Shown here one piece after another: positions 51,071 through 60,451 of a stretch of DNA of 64,000 bases. The position numbers and the translations under genes are program-made. The DNA is from Pilimelia columellifera (GTDB lineage: Bacteria > Actinomycetota > Actinomycetes > Mycobacteriales > Micromonosporaceae), in assembly GCF_039532605.1 (NCBI RefSeq), contig NZ_BAAARY010000001.1:372001-436000 (forward strand), read 5' to 3'. Position 1 is the first letter of the stretch. Each line of letters begins with the position of its first letter. The notes under the pieces were generated by a model. That model was not told where the DNA came from. It was given only the letters and a program-made list of their open reading frames with translations, and ran no database searches.

Positions 51071-51805
51071 TCACCGCCGTCGCCCCCGTCGACCGTCGCG
51101 GCCGCCGGACCGCGCTGGCGCTACCAACCGCTCCCGGGCCACTACCACCACCGTTGTCGGTGACGCGACGAGCCCGACGCCGCAGCGCTGGATCGTCGGC
51201 GGCCCGCCGCCGAGCCGGGTCACCGCCAACGCGTGCTCGGCGATCTCCCCAGCGGCGGACGCGCCCTTGAGCGCGAGCAGCCTTCCGCCGACCCTGGCCA
51301 GCGGAAGACACCAGCCGACCAGCCGGTCCAGCGGCGCGACCGCCCGTGCCGTGACAATGTCCGCGGGGGCGAAGCTGTCGGACAACGCTCCCGATACGCA
51401 CTCCTCGGCCCGACCACGAAGCACCCGCACCCGCGCGTCCAGACCAAGCGTTGACACCGCCTCCGACAGGAAGGCGGCGCGCCGACCCAGTGGTTCGACC
51501 AAGGTCAGATGCAGATCTGGTCGCGCCACGGCCAGAACGATACCGGGCAGCCCCGCGCCCGACCCGACATCAGCAACATATGCCCCATCAGGTAGTAAAT
51601 CGACCATGACGGCACAATTCAGGATATGCCGGTCCCAGACGCGTGGTGCTTCCCGCGGCCCGATAAGACCACGGAGAACGCCGTCAGTCACCAACAGCTC
51701 CGCGTAACGTGCCGCGAGCCGAAGCCGGTCGCCGAACAACTGTTCGGCGACCGCAAGCAGGTCCGCAGGCGGGGCGCCGGGGGACTCCGCGCGAAGGTCC
51801 GACAC
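51071..51805 (-). CDS. rsmG: 16S rRNA methyltransferase RsmG (GidB)
   Basis: This 244-aa SAM-dependent enzyme methylates N7 of a guanosine in the 530 loop of 16S rRNA; loss gives low-level streptomycin resistance. The SAM motif VADVGSGAGLPGIVLA is at ~77-92, with WDRHILN just before it and VTARAVAPLDRLVGWC later. GTG 51805 starts 4 bases after the jag stop. The C-terminus has a short Arg/Gly-rich tail. parA lies 264 bases downstream; a small inverted repeat at 50931-50947 in that gap might be a terminator. Confidence 0.92.
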   Translation of the reverse strand: MSDLRAESPGAPPADLLAVAEQLFGDRLRLAARYAELLVTDGVLRGLIGPREAPRVWDRHILNCAVMVDLLPDGAYVADVGSGAGLPGIVLAVARPDLHLTLVEPLGRRAAFLSEAVSTLGLDARVRVLRGRAEECVSGALSDSFAPADIVTARAVAPLDRLVGWCLPLARVGGRLLALKGASAAGEIAEHALAVTRLGGGPPTIQRCGVGLVASPTTVVVVARERLVAPARSGGRDGRRGRRR

Positions 51806-51809
51806 CAGG

Positions 51810-52427
51810 TCAGGCCGAAGGATGCACGACGATACGCCGACTCGGCTCGACGCCCTCGGACTCGCTGCGCACGCCCTCACTGGCGTTGACGACGTCATGC
51901 ACGCACTTGCGCTCGAAAGCCGACATCGGCTCCAGTCGGATCGGCTCGCCGGTGGAGATCGCCTTCTCGACCGCCGAACGCGCGACCGTCGCCAGCTCCT
52001 TGCGACGGTCGGCACGGTACGAGCCGATGTCGAGCAGGAGCCGGCTCGGCGAGCCTGTCTGCCGGTAGATGGCGAGACGGGTCAGCTCCTGGAGAGCCTC
52101 CAGCGTCGCGCCCCGCTGGCCGACGAGGTCGTCCAACCGATCGCCGAGCACCTCGACCACGGGCCGGCCGCTGGAGACAAGCTCGTCGATGTCCCCGTCC
52201 ATGTCGAGGATGTCGAGGAGCCCCTCGATGTAGTCCGCGGCGATCTCGCTCTGGGCGAACAGCTCAGCGTCGGTGCTGGCGCGACGCGGCCCACCGGCGC
52301 CCTGGTCGTCGCTATCCGAGTCATCGGCGTCCTCGCCGTCGATGTCCTCGGCATCGTCTGCGAGCAGATCGTCCTCGGCGACGGCGTCCGGCGTCTCCTC
52401 GGCTTGCGCGGCGCTGGTTTCGGTCAC
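51810..52427 (-). CDS. jag: RNA-binding protein Jag/KhpB (KH-R3H)
   Basis: This 205-aa protein has an acidic N-terminal tail (~1-50), a KH-like domain (~60-135, including GDRLDDLVGQRGATLEALQ) and an R3H domain (~140-205, RADRRKELATVARSAV, FERKCVHDVV, RRIVVHP). KhpB binds RNA and influences envelope growth in Gram-positive bacteria; the Jag-N domain of firmicute homologues is absent, as is normal in actinobacteria. GTG 52427 follows GGAGATGACAAC. It lies between yidC and rsmG. Confidence 0.92.
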   Translation of the reverse strand: MTETSAAQAEETPDAVAEDDLLADDAEDIDGEDADDSDSDDQGAGGPRRASTDAELFAQSEIAADYIEGLLDILDMDGDIDELVSSGRPVVEVLGDRLDDLVGQRGATLEALQELTRLAIYRQTGSPSRLLLDIGSYRADRRKELATVARSAVEKAISTGEPIRLEPMSAFERKCVHDVVNASEGVRSESEGVEPSRRIVVHPSA

Positions 52428-52548
52428 GTTGTCATCTCCGTACTCGGTCGGCCGGACCCTCGCCTGGGCTGGTCCGGTTGTCCCCGGGTCGATGTCGCCA
52501 CCGACGCGGGCAGGTCAGCGTGCCGGTGGACGCCGGCGCGGGCGAAGA

Positions 52549-53466
52549 TCAGCCCTGGCGCTTGCCGCCACCCTTCTTCGGGTGTGCGGGCTTGGCTCCC
52601 GGACGAGGCGCCAGCGCCTTGGCCGCCTCGGGATCGGTCGACTTCACCGGGGTCGTGGTCTTGCCGCTGGCCGGCGGCGGGTACTTGCTGAGCACCCACT
52701 GCTGCTGCCCGAGCGAGAACAGGTTGTTCACCACCCAGTAAATGATCACACCGATCGGGAAAATTGCCCCGGAGAACAGCAAGGACGCCGGGATGCCGTA
52801 CAGCATGAGCTTCTGGATCATCCGCTGTTGCGGGTCCTCGCTCCACCCGGTCTTGAGGATCATCTGTTTGCTGGACAGGTACGTGGTGATGATCATGATG
52901 GCGACGAGGACCGCCGCGACGATCTTCACAGTCGTGCCGTCGGCGCCGAGCAGGGCGAGGTCGCGCGCCGAGGAGCCGAACTTGCCGGCGATGGGCGCGT
53001 TGAAAAGCCTGGCCTGCAACGCGTCCTCAAAGTGGGCGAGGTCCCAGCCGTAGAGGGTCTTGAACTCGTCGCTCTTGCCGGGCTTGAGGAAGTTGAGGAC
53101 GTGGAACAGGCCGAGGAACACCGGGATCTGCGGCAGCATCGGGATACAGCCGAGCAGCGGGTTGGCCTTCTCCTTGCGGTACAGCTCCATGACCTCGCGC
53201 TGTAGGCCCTCGCGGTCGCCCTTGTACTTCTCCCGCAGGGCGGTGACCTGCGGCTGCAATGCCTGCATCGCCCGCTGACTCTTGATGTACTTGACGAACA
53301 GCGGGAACATCAGCACCCGCAGCGTGATCACCAGGAAGATGATCGCGAGGATCCACGCCCAGTTGGTGCCCACCACCCGGGTCGCGGGCACGCCGACGGC
53401 GTCCCAGAGACCGTGCCACCGCAGCAGGATCCACGAGATGGCCCAGTAGATCCAGTCGAGACTCAC
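52549..53466 (-). CDS. yidC: membrane protein insertase YidC
   Basis: This 305-aa YidC/Oxa1 insertase has five hydrophobic segments. It has the positively charged cytoplasmic hairpin (KYIKSQRAMQALQPQVTALREKYKGD, read in parts), NPLLGCIPMLPQIPVFLGLFHVLNF and GVIIYWVVNNLFSLGQQ, and a basic C-terminal tail of ~35 residues. It lacks the large periplasmic domain of Gram-negative YidC. GTG 53466 overlaps the yidD stop by 4 bases. Confidence 0.95.
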   Translation of the reverse strand: MSLDWIYWAISWILLRWHGLWDAVGVPATRVVGTNWAWILAIIFLVITLRVLMFPLFVKYIKSQRAMQALQPQVTALREKYKGDREGLQREVMELYRKEKANPLLGCIPMLPQIPVFLGLFHVLNFLKPGKSDEFKTLYGWDLAHFEDALQARLFNAPIAGKFGSSARDLALLGADGTTVKIVAAVLVAIMIITTYLSSKQMILKTGWSEDPQQRMIQKLMLYGIPASLLFSGAIFPIGVIIYWVVNNLFSLGQQQWVLSKYPPPASGKTTTPVKSTDPEAAKALAPRPGAKPAHPKKGGGKRQG

Positions 53467-53741
53467 TTGACAGCTCCAAATAGATCTGGACGACCACCGG
53501 GCCGGGACTGCGGCACAGGGTCATACCCACCAGGGTGGAACGGGTGGCAGCGCAGCAGCCGCCGGAGCGACAGCCCGATTCCGCGAAGCGCGCCGTTCCG
53601 GGTGATCGCTTCGAGCGCGTAGGCGCTGCATGTGGGGTGGAACCGACACCGCGCCGGCAGGACCGGACTGATCCAACGACGGTACGCGACGATCGCTCGC
53701 ACCAGTGGGCCGGCCGGGCGGGTGGCGTCCGGGGCCGTCAT
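53463..53741 (-). CDS. yidD: membrane protein insertion efficiency factor YidD
   Basis: This 92-aa amphipathic protein has the YidD core YRRWISPVLPARCRFHPTCSAYALEAI and RLLRCHPFHPGGYDPVP (three Cys and the HPGG motif). It assists YidC-dependent insertion. ATG 53741 overlaps the rnpA stop, and the gene overlaps yidC at the other end, so rnpA-yidD-yidC are translationally coupled. Confidence 0.95.
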   Translation of the reverse strand: MTAPDATRPAGPLVRAIVAYRRWISPVLPARCRFHPTCSAYALEAITRNGALRGIGLSLRRLLRCHPFHPGGYDPVPQSRPGGRPDLFGAVK

Positions 53742-54145
53742 CTGCGCCGCCTCCGGGCGCCGCCGGCGAGCGCGGACTGAACGGCCGCCGACACATCCGC
53801 TCCCAGCTGCGCTGGCGACGCGGTCGCGGCGGCCGGCAGCGCCCGTACGACCAGCGCCGACCCTGACGGCAGCCATGCAAGCTCGGCTCTGACCAGATGC
53901 CGGAGCCGGCGCTTGACCCGGTTCCGGACGACGGCGCAGCCGACGGCCTTGGAGACGACGAAACCGGCGCGCACGTCCGGACTGGTGTCCTGGGTGCACG
54001 CCGGTGGCGTCTGGTCGGCGGCGTCGGGCGCTGGCGCGGCAAGCGACAGATGGACGACGACAGCGCCCCGACCGGCTCGGCGGCCCCGTCGGATCGCTTC
54101 GGCGAACTCGTCGCTACGCCGCAGTCGTTGCGCTGCGGGCAACAC
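53738..54145 (-). CDS. rnpA: ribonuclease P protein component
   Basis: This 135-aa RnpA forms RNase P with the catalytic RNA and matures tRNA 5' ends. It has LRRSDEFAEAIRRGRRAG at the N-terminus, GFVVSKAVGCAVVRNRVKRRLRHLV with the RNR box, and an Arg-rich end. The start is GTG 54145, 27 bases after rpmH. A ~20-residue insertion (APAPDAADQTPPACTQDTSP) in the middle is longer than in many homologues. Confidence 0.95.
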   Translation of the reverse strand: MLPAAQRLRRSDEFAEAIRRGRRAGRGAVVVHLSLAAPAPDAADQTPPACTQDTSPDVRAGFVVSKAVGCAVVRNRVKRRLRHLVRAELAWLPSGSALVVRALPAAATASPAQLGADVSAAVQSALAGGARRRRR

Positions 54146-54172
54146 GCTGACTACGCCCTGCCCGGCCGGAGC

Positions 54173-54310
54173 TTAGGCCGAGAGACGGACGCGGCCCTTG
54201 GCGCGACGGGTCGAGAGGATCGACCGGCCGGCCCGGGTCCGCATGCGCAGCCGGAAGCCGTGGGTCTTGGCGCGCCGACGGTTGTTCGGCTGGTACGTGC
54301 GCTTGCTCAC
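54173..54310 (-). CDS. rpmH: 50S ribosomal protein L34
   Basis: This 45-aa basic L34 (SKRTYQPNNRRRAKTHGFRLR, read in part, then RTRAGRSILSTRRAKGR) is complete. GTG 54310 has GGAGAGTCTGAC upstream. It begins the rpmH-rnpA-yidD-yidC-jag-rsmG-parAB run, transcribed away from dnaA. Confidence 0.97.
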   Translation of the reverse strand: MSKRTYQPNNRRRAKTHGFRLRMRTRAGRSILSTRRAKGRVRLSA

Positions 54311-54861
54311 GTCAGACTCTCCGATTCGTAACCCTGGCGGCGGCGCCTCAGGGTGGTCTGGATCATGGCGCGCGGCCGCTGGCCTGTGGAGGGGGCGGCG
54401 GCGCCCGGCTCGCTGCCTGACCGATGCCTCCGGGCGAACCGGGGACAGCGCACAGCAAGCAGGAGACACGATAGCAAAGCCCAGGCAACGCGGGCTGTGC
54501 GAGGCGCCCGGACCCTAACGTCCACGCCGCGCCGGCCTGTGGACAACTTTCGACCGCCACGGGCAGGTGCTTCGTCGTGATCGACGACTGCCATGGACCG
54601 GCCGGAGGGAATCCGGCGACTTGGCAACCGTAAGATCGGACAAATTAGCCGCGAGAGGTACAAAAATCGTAGCTCACGCGTCGGTCAAAGCACCCGGGCG
54701 GACTGCGGTCCCGCCCACCCCCCGCGCCGTGGGGCGCGCCCTGGCCTGTGGATAACCTGTGGACAACAACCAGTGTCACCGCCGATCAGCAGGCGACGAC
54801 CGCGCCGGGACCGGCGCGTGGCAACACGACTGGCCGGGCCCGACAGGGGGTGGAAAGCGCG
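54311..54861. promoter_or_regulatory. rpmH-dnaA divergent region with DnaA boxes
   Basis: This 551-base gap carries the divergent promoters of rpmH and dnaA. It contains TGTGGATAA at 54747-54755 and near boxes TGTGGACAA at 54758-54766 and 54538-54546, suggesting autoregulation by DnaA. I see no gene here; the dnaA frame is open from 54748 but begins inside a DnaA box. Confidence 0.65.
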
Positions 54862-56571
54862 GTGACCGACGCCAGAGACCTGGATGCCGTCTGGGAGGCC
54901 GCCACCGACACCCTGGCCGATGAGATCATCTCGGCCCAGCAGCGCGCCTATCTGAGACTCACCCGGCTACGTGCTATCGTCGAGGACACCGCGTTGCTGT
55001 CGGTCCCCGACGCCTTCACCCGGGACGTCATCGAGTCGCGCCTACGGCCGGCGATCACCGAGGCGCTCTCCCGGATGCTCAGTCGACCGGTCCAGGTCGC
55101 TGTCACCGTCCGGTCCCCGGCCGGCCCGCTCGCCGCCCCGAGCGCTCCGGCCGCGGCTGGCGCCGTCGCGCCGCCCAATAGCAGCGTCCGGTCCCAGTCG
55201 GGCCGCACCGAACACGGACATCCGGTCGATGCGACCCACGGCGCGCCAACCGGCACCGCTCAGGGCGCCCCCACCGGCCCGACGGGGCAAACCGCGGGAA
55301 CCGCCCAGGCGACGATGCTCGACCTACCGCAGCAGCAACGGGTCGCGTCGCGCTCGCCAGCCGCCGACACTGCCGCGATCATGGCTGCTGAGCAGGCCCA
55401 GGACGTGCTGTTCGGTCCGGGTCTGGTCCCGTCGCAGTCGGGCCGCGACAGCGGCCAGTCCGAGAGCGGCCCGGGCCGGGCGAGCGCTTCGGAAAGGCGG
55501 GACGCGGCGATGCGCGAGCTCAGCCGCGGTGGCGCCGACGGCAACCGCCTCAACCCCAAGTACACCTTCGAGACGTTCGTCATCGGCTCGTCGAACCGGT
55601 TCGCCCACGCGGCCGCCGTGGCGGTGGCCGAGTCGCCGGCGAAGGCCTACAACCCGCTGTTCATCTACGGACACTCCGGCCTCGGCAAGACCCACCTGCT
55701 GCACGCCATCGGCCACTACGCCACGACGTTGGGCAACGCCCGGTCGGTGCGGTACGTCAGCACCGAGGAGTTCACCAACGACTTCATCAACTCCTTGCGC
55801 GACGACAAGACCAGCGCCTTCCAACGCCGGTACCGGGACGTCGACATCCTGTTGATCGACGATATCCAGTTCCTGGAGAACCGGGAGCGGACGCAGGAAG
55901 AGTTCTTCCACACCTTCAACACCCTGCACAACGCGAACAAGCAGATCGTCATCACCTCCGACCGCGGGCCCAAGCAGCTCGCGACGCTGGAGGACCGGCT
56001 GCGGACGAGGTTCGAGTGGGGTCTGCTGGCTGACATCCAGCCGCCGGACCTGGAGACCCGGATCGCGATCCTGCAGAAGAAGGCGGCGCAGGAGCGCCTC
56101 TACGCGCCGCCGGACGTGCTCGAGTTCATCGCTTCCAAGATCTCCTCGTCGATCCGTGAGCTGGAGGGCGCGCTGATCCGGGTGACGGCGTTCGCCAGCC
56201 TCACCCGCTCGCCGGTGCAGGTGTCGCTGGCCGAGGAGGTCCTGCGGGACTACATCTCCGAGGACGGCGAGTCGCCGGAGACCACCGCCGAGCAGATCAT
56301 GGCCGCGACGGCTGAGTACTTCGGCGTCAGCCTCGAGGACCTGCGGGGCAACTCGCGGTCCCGGGTCCTGGTAAACGCCCGTCAGGTGGCCATGTATCTG
56401 TGTCGGGAGCTGACCGAGCTCTCACTGCCCCGGATCGGGCAGGCGTTCGGTGGGCGGGACCACACGACGGTCATGCACGCCGACCGCAAGATCCGCCAGC
56501 AGATGGCCGAGCGCCGCTCGCTCTACAACCAGATGGCCGAGCTGACGAACCGGATCAAGCAGACCTCGTAG
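54862..56571 (+). CDS. dnaA: chromosomal replication initiator DnaA
   Basis: This 569-aa DnaA has domain I at ~5-80 (AVWEAATDTLADE, SVPDAFTRDVIESRL), a long Pro/Gln/Ser-rich domain II (~85-215), an AAA+ domain III (YTFETFVIGSSNRFAHAAA, Walker A GHSGLGKT ~270, Walker B LLIDDIQFL ~330) and domain IV with the DnaA-box-binding signature GGRDHTTVMHADRKI. GTG 54862 begins the conserved TDARDLDAVW; GGGGGTGGAAAG precedes it. It initiates replication at the adjacent oriC. Confidence 0.96.
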   Translation: MTDARDLDAVWEAATDTLADEIISAQQRAYLRLTRLRAIVEDTALLSVPDAFTRDVIESRLRPAITEALSRMLSRPVQVAVTVRSPAGPLAAPSAPAAAGAVAPPNSSVRSQSGRTEHGHPVDATHGAPTGTAQGAPTGPTGQTAGTAQATMLDLPQQQRVASRSPAADTAAIMAAEQAQDVLFGPGLVPSQSGRDSGQSESGPGRASASERRDAAMRELSRGGADGNRLNPKYTFETFVIGSSNRFAHAAAVAVAESPAKAYNPLFIYGHSGLGKTHLLHAIGHYATTLGNARSVRYVSTEEFTNDFINSLRDDKTSAFQRRYRDVDILLIDDIQFLENRERTQEEFFHTFNTLHNANKQIVITSDRGPKQLATLEDRLRTRFEWGLLADIQPPDLETRIAILQKKAAQERLYAPPDVLEFIASKISSSIRELEGALIRVTAFASLTRSPVQVSLAEEVLRDYISEDGESPETTAEQIMAATAEYFGVSLEDLRGNSRSRVLVNARQVAMYLCRELTELSLPRIGQAFGGRDHTTVMHADRKIRQQMAERRSLYNQMAELTNRIKQTS

Positions 56572-57243
56572 CGCGGCGGGCGGCCCGACGGGTCGCCAGG
56601 TAGCCCGTTCGGGTGTCCACAGTGTGTCGGCAGTCCCTCCATCAGGCGACGGCCGGTCGTCGCAGGGGCCTGCGCACCAGCCGTCTCGGTGATCAAAAGC
56701 TGGCCGACGGGTCTTCACGTTCATGTTTCCGGCCCGGCGACAGGCAGGGTTATCCACAGGTCCTGTGGATAACCCTGTGGATTTCCTGTGGATACAATGT
56801 GGATAACTCTGTGGATAACCTGGTGTGATCATGAAAATCGGTTATCCACAGTTGGGGATAAACCCTGTGGATAACCTGTGGATAACCTGTGGACAACCAC
56901 TGAAGCCTGTGGACAGAGAATCGGCCTGTGGATAACTCGCCGAGTTACCCACAGGATATCCACAGGCTGTCCACAGGCCCGCAACACCTTGACCAGCAAA
57001 AACGGCAGTTATCCACAATATCCACAGGCCCTATTACTACGACGTTAGTTTCTTCTAAGAAGAGAAAAGATCAATAACCGGCGTGTGGACAAAGTCGCGG
57101 TCGCCGGGATCTTGGGCTTGCCCGGCGACCGAGGGATCGAAACAGACGGGGGGCGACTGGCCGGCCGTCAACGGCTCGCCATAAGGTGCCTAGAGCACCC
57201 GGCCCAACCCCGGGAGCGATCACCACCGCAGTCCGGAGGCAGC
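56572..57243. other. oriC: oriC, replication origin
   Basis: This is the dnaA-dnaN intergenic region. It contains nine perfect DnaA boxes (starts 56750, 56764, 56798, 56810, 56842, 56866, 56877, 56927, 57009) and at least eight near matches (for example 56776, 56787, 56888, 56908, 56945, 56956, 56967, 57018) between 56750 and 57026, in both orientations. An AT-rich stretch follows on the dnaN side. This is the typical actinobacterial origin layout. Confidence 0.95.
57031..57080. other. AT-rich stretch, candidate DNA unwinding element
   Basis: Roughly 50 bases of low GC content directly follow the last DnaA box, including a TCTTCT-A-AGAAGA palindrome at 57051-57063. Its position and composition suit the site where oriC melts first. 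Confidence 0.6.
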
Positions 57244-58377
57244 ATGAAGTTCCGAGTTGAGCGCGACGCGCTCGCCGATGCCGTCGCCTGGACGGCCAAG
57301 AGCTTGCCCAGCCGCCCGTCCGTCCCGGTGCTCGCCGGCGTGATGCTGCGTGCCACCGACGGCTCGCTCGAGGTGTCAGGTTTCGACTACGAGGTCTCCA
57401 GCCAGGTCACCGTCGAGATCCAGAGCGACTCAGACGGCGCCGCCCTGGTCTCCGGCCGATTGCTTGCCGAGATCACCAAGGCCCTGCCGGCCAAGCCCGT
57501 CGACATCGCCGCCGTCGGCGCACACCTGGAGCTCCTCTGCGGCAGCGCGAGGTTCACCCTGCCGACGATGCCCGTCGAGGACTACCCGTCCCTGCCGGAC
57601 ATGCCCGCTAGCGCCGGCACCGTCGACGCCGGGGCCTTCGCCACCGCGGTGGCTCAGGTCGCCATCGCCGCAGGCCGGGACGAGACGCTGCCGATGATGA
57701 CCGGCGTGCGGCTGGAACTCAACGGCGGAACCCTGTCGATGCTCGCCACCGACCGCTATCGGCTGGCGCTACGGGAGATCGAGTGGGCGCCCCAGGACCC
57801 TCACATCGACCTGCACGCCCTGGCGCCCGCACGCACACTCGCCGACACCGCGAAGACCCTCGGCCCGGCCGGTGGCGAGGTCACTCTCGCGCTGGCCCAG
57901 GGCGGCGCCGGCGAAGGCATGATCGGATTCGCCGGCGGAACCCGGCGCACCACCAGCCGGCTCCTCGACGGCGCCAACTACCCGCCGGTGCGCTCGCTCT
58001 TCCCGGACACCCATAACGCCCGCGCCACGGTCTCCGTCGCGGCGCTCGCCGAGGTCGTCAAGCGCGTAGCGCTCGTCGCCGAACGCACCACCCCGGTGCG
58101 GCTGAGCTTCAGCGAGGACGGCCTGGTCGTCGAGGCCGGCGGCTCCGAGGACGCCCGGGCCAGCGAAGCGATGGACACCGTCTTCACCGGCGAACCGCTC
58201 ACCATCGCGTTCAACCCGCAGTACCTGCTGGACGGACTCGCCGCGCTCGGCGTCCCCACCGCCGTACTGTCATTCCTTGACGCTTTCAAGCCGGCTGTTA
58301 TCTTGCCCGCGGCTGACGACGGCGAGGTTATCCCCGGCTACCGTTACCTGATCATGCCCATCCGGGTCGCCCGCTGA
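57244..58377 (+). CDS. dnaN: DNA polymerase III beta subunit (sliding clamp)
   Basis: This 377-aa clamp of normal length has three repeated domains. It begins MKFRVERDALADAVAWTAKSL and contains LPSRPSVPVLAGVML, the domain 2 TDRYRLALREI motif, and the terminal GYRYLIMPIR that lines the partner-binding pocket. It encircles DNA and holds the polymerase, DnaE and repair factors. The ATG follows CGGAGGCAGC. Confidence 0.97.
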   Translation: MKFRVERDALADAVAWTAKSLPSRPSVPVLAGVMLRATDGSLEVSGFDYEVSSQVTVEIQSDSDGAALVSGRLLAEITKALPAKPVDIAAVGAHLELLCGSARFTLPTMPVEDYPSLPDMPASAGTVDAGAFATAVAQVAIAAGRDETLPMMTGVRLELNGGTLSMLATDRYRLALREIEWAPQDPHIDLHALAPARTLADTAKTLGPAGGEVTLALAQGGAGEGMIGFAGGTRRTTSRLLDGANYPPVRSLFPDTHNARATVSVAALAEVVKRVALVAERTTPVRLSFSEDGLVVEAGGSEDARASEAMDTVFTGEPLTIAFNPQYLLDGLAALGVPTAVLSFLDAFKPAVILPAADDGEVIPGYRYLIMPIRVAR

Positions 58378-58441
58378 CCCGGAGCGCCCAGTTGGGGCGG
58401 GTCGCCCGCCGACCCGCCCGGCCCTACGAAGGGAACCGTCG

Positions 58442-59311
58442 ATGCAGCTCGGACTGGTCGGACTCGGCAGGATGGGCGGAAACATGCGCGACCGCCTACG
58501 CGCCAACGGGCACGAGGTGATCGGCTACGACCGCAACCCCGCGGTGTCCGACGCGGGTTCCCTGGCCGAGCTCGTTGGGCAGCTTGACACGCCCCGGGTG
58601 GTCTGGGTCATGGTCCCGGCTGGCGCCACCGAGGCGACTATCGACGAACTGGCCGAGCATCTGGGCGACGGCGACATCGTCATCGACGGCGGCAACTCCC
58701 GGTTTAGCGACGACGCCCCGCGCGCGGAGCGGCTCGGCGCGAAAGGCATCGGCTACGTCGACGTCGGCGTCTCCGGCGGGGTCTGGGGCAAAGAGCACGG
58801 CTACGCCCTCATGGTCGGCGGGGACCACGGCCTGGTGAAGCACTGCATGCCGATCTTCGAGTCGCTGAAGCCGGCCGGGCAGTACGGCTTCGTGCACGCC
58901 GGCGGCACCGGCGCCGGCCACTACGCCAAGATGGTCCACAACGGTATCGAGTACGGCCTCATGCACGCCTTCGCCGAAGGCTACGAGCTGCTCGACAAGT
59001 CCGAGTTCGTCGACAACGTCCCAGGCGTCATCAAGTCGTGGCGTGAAGGCTCGGTCGTCAAGTCCTGGCTGCTCGACCTGCTCGACAATGCCCTCGACGA
59101 GGACCCGGAGCTGGCTGGGCTGCGCGGCTGGGCCGACGACACCGGTGAGGGACGTTGGACCGTCGAGGAGGCCATCCGCCTGGCCGTCCCGATGAACGTC
59201 ATCGCCGCCTCGCTGTTCGCCCGGTTCGTCTCCCGCCAGGACGACTCTCCCGCCATGAAGGCGATCGCCGCGCTGCGCCAGCAGTTCGGCGGACACGCCG
59301 TCAAGCGGTAG
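58442..59311 (+). CDS. gnd: 6-phosphogluconate dehydrogenase (decarboxylating), short form
   Basis: This 289-aa enzyme makes ribulose 5-phosphate and NAD(P)H from 6-phosphogluconate. It has the Rossmann motif LGLVGLGRMGGNM, DGGNSRFSD, VSGGVWGKEHGYALMVGG, the catalytic GGTGAGHYAKMVHNGIEYG (Lys) and a shortened C-terminal helical domain, which marks the ~300-aa GndA/YqeC-like group. Its location between dnaN and recF is characteristic of Streptomyces and Micromonosporaceae. The gene has no evident link to replication. Confidence 0.94.
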   Translation: MQLGLVGLGRMGGNMRDRLRANGHEVIGYDRNPAVSDAGSLAELVGQLDTPRVVWVMVPAGATEATIDELAEHLGDGDIVIDGGNSRFSDDAPRAERLGAKGIGYVDVGVSGGVWGKEHGYALMVGGDHGLVKHCMPIFESLKPAGQYGFVHAGGTGAGHYAKMVHNGIEYGLMHAFAEGYELLDKSEFVDNVPGVIKSWREGSVVKSWLLDLLDNALDEDPELAGLRGWADDTGEGRWTVEEAIRLAVPMNVIAASLFARFVSRQDDSPAMKAIAALRQQFGGHAVKR

Positions 59312-59323
59312 CGCGCCGCCCGG

Positions 59324-60451
59324 ATGCACGTGCGACGGCTCGAACTGGTCGACTACCGCTCGTACGAGCAGGTCTCGCTCGACCTCGACGCCGGTCCGAG
59401 CGTGCTGGTCGGCCCCAACGGCGTCGGCAAGACGAACCTCGTCGAGGCGTTGGGTTTCGTGGCCACCCTGGGCAGCCACCGGGTGGCCACGGACGCCCCG
59501 CTGGTGCGGGCCGGCGCCACCTCGGCGGTCGTCCGCTGTGAGATCGCCCACGAGGGGCGGGAGCTGCTCGTCGAGCTGGAGATCGTCCCGGGCAAGGCGA
59601 ACCGGGCGCGGCTCGGTCGTTCGCCGGCCCGGCGCGCCCGTGATGTCGTCGGGGCGCTGCGCCTGGTGCTGTTCGCGCCCGAGGACCTTGAGCTGGTGCG
59701 CGGCGACCCAGCCGAGCGCCGACGCTACCTCGACGACCTCCTCGTCAGCCGCCAGCCGCGCTACGCCGGGGTGCGGGCCGACTACGAGAAGGTCGTCCGG
59801 CAACGCAACGCGCTGCTGCGCACCGCCTACCTGGCCCGAAAGACCGGTGGACGGCCAGGTGACCTGTCCACCCTGGACGTCTGGGACGAGCACCTGGCCA
59901 CCCACGGCGCCGAGCTGTTGGCGGGCCGGCTGGAACTCGTCACGGCGCTCGCCCCGCACATCGGCAAGTCCTATGACGCGGTCGCCCAGGGCGCCGGCGC
60001 CGCCACGGTCGCCTACCGCAGCAGCCTCGGCGAGCAGTTGGGCGTCGACCGCGCCCCACTGCGGGCCGCTCTCGCAACGGCGTTGGTCGCGGGTCGGCCG
60101 GCCGAGATCGACCGGGGCGTGACCCTCACCGGCCCGCACCGCGACGACCTCGGCCTCCGCCTTGGCGACCTGCCCGTGAAGGGGTACGCCAGCCACGGCG
60201 AGTCGTGGTCGTTCGCGTTGGCCCTGCGGTTGGCCGGCTACGAGCTGTTGCGGTCCGAAGGCATCGAGCCGGTGCTCGTCCTCGACGACGTGTTCGCCGA
60301 GTTGGACGCCGGCCGTCGGGAACGGCTGGCCCGGCTGGTCACCCCGGCCAGTCAGGTGCTCATCACCTGCGCGGTCGCCGATGACGTTCCGGCTGAGCTA
60401 CGCGGCGCCCGGTACGACGTGCGTCGCGGCGCGGTGTCGCGTGTCGAGTGA
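59324..60451 (+). CDS. recF: DNA replication and repair protein RecF
   Basis: This 375-aa SMC-like ATPase helps load RecA at gaps. It has the N-terminal MHVRRLELVDYRSYEQVSLDL start, Walker A GPNGVGKTNLVEAL, APEDLELVRGDPAERRRYLDDLL, the signature region SHGESWSFALALRLAGYELL and the Walker B LVLDDVFAELDAGRR. The C-terminus overlaps the next gene by 11 bases. Normal length and context. Confidence 0.96.
   Translation: MHVRRLELVDYRSYEQVSLDLDAGPSVLVGPNGVGKTNLVEALGFVATLGSHRVATDAPLVRAGATSAVVRCEIAHEGRELLVELEIVPGKANRARLGRSPARRARDVVGALRLVLFAPEDLELVRGDPAERRRYLDDLLVSRQPRYAGVRADYEKVVRQRNALLRTAYLARKTGGRPGDLSTLDVWDEHLATHGAELLAGRLELVTALAPHIGKSYDAVAQGAGAATVAYRSSLGEQLGVDRAPLRAALATALVAGRPAEIDRGVTLTGPHRDDLGLRLGDLPVKGYASHGESWSFALALRLAGYELLRSEGIEPVLVLDDVFAELDAGRRERLARLVTPASQVLITCAVADDVPAELRGARYDVRRGAVSRVE

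Noticed and set aside
54748..54861. N-terminal extension of dnaA from ATG 54748
   Set aside because: The start lies within DnaA boxes and the added residues do not resemble DnaA; GTG 54862 begins the conserved domain I.
56750..57026. Closely spaced short repeats resembling a CRISPR array
   Set aside because: The repeats are 9-bp DnaA boxes in both orientations with irregular spacing between dnaA and dnaN, i.e. oriC; no cas genes are present.
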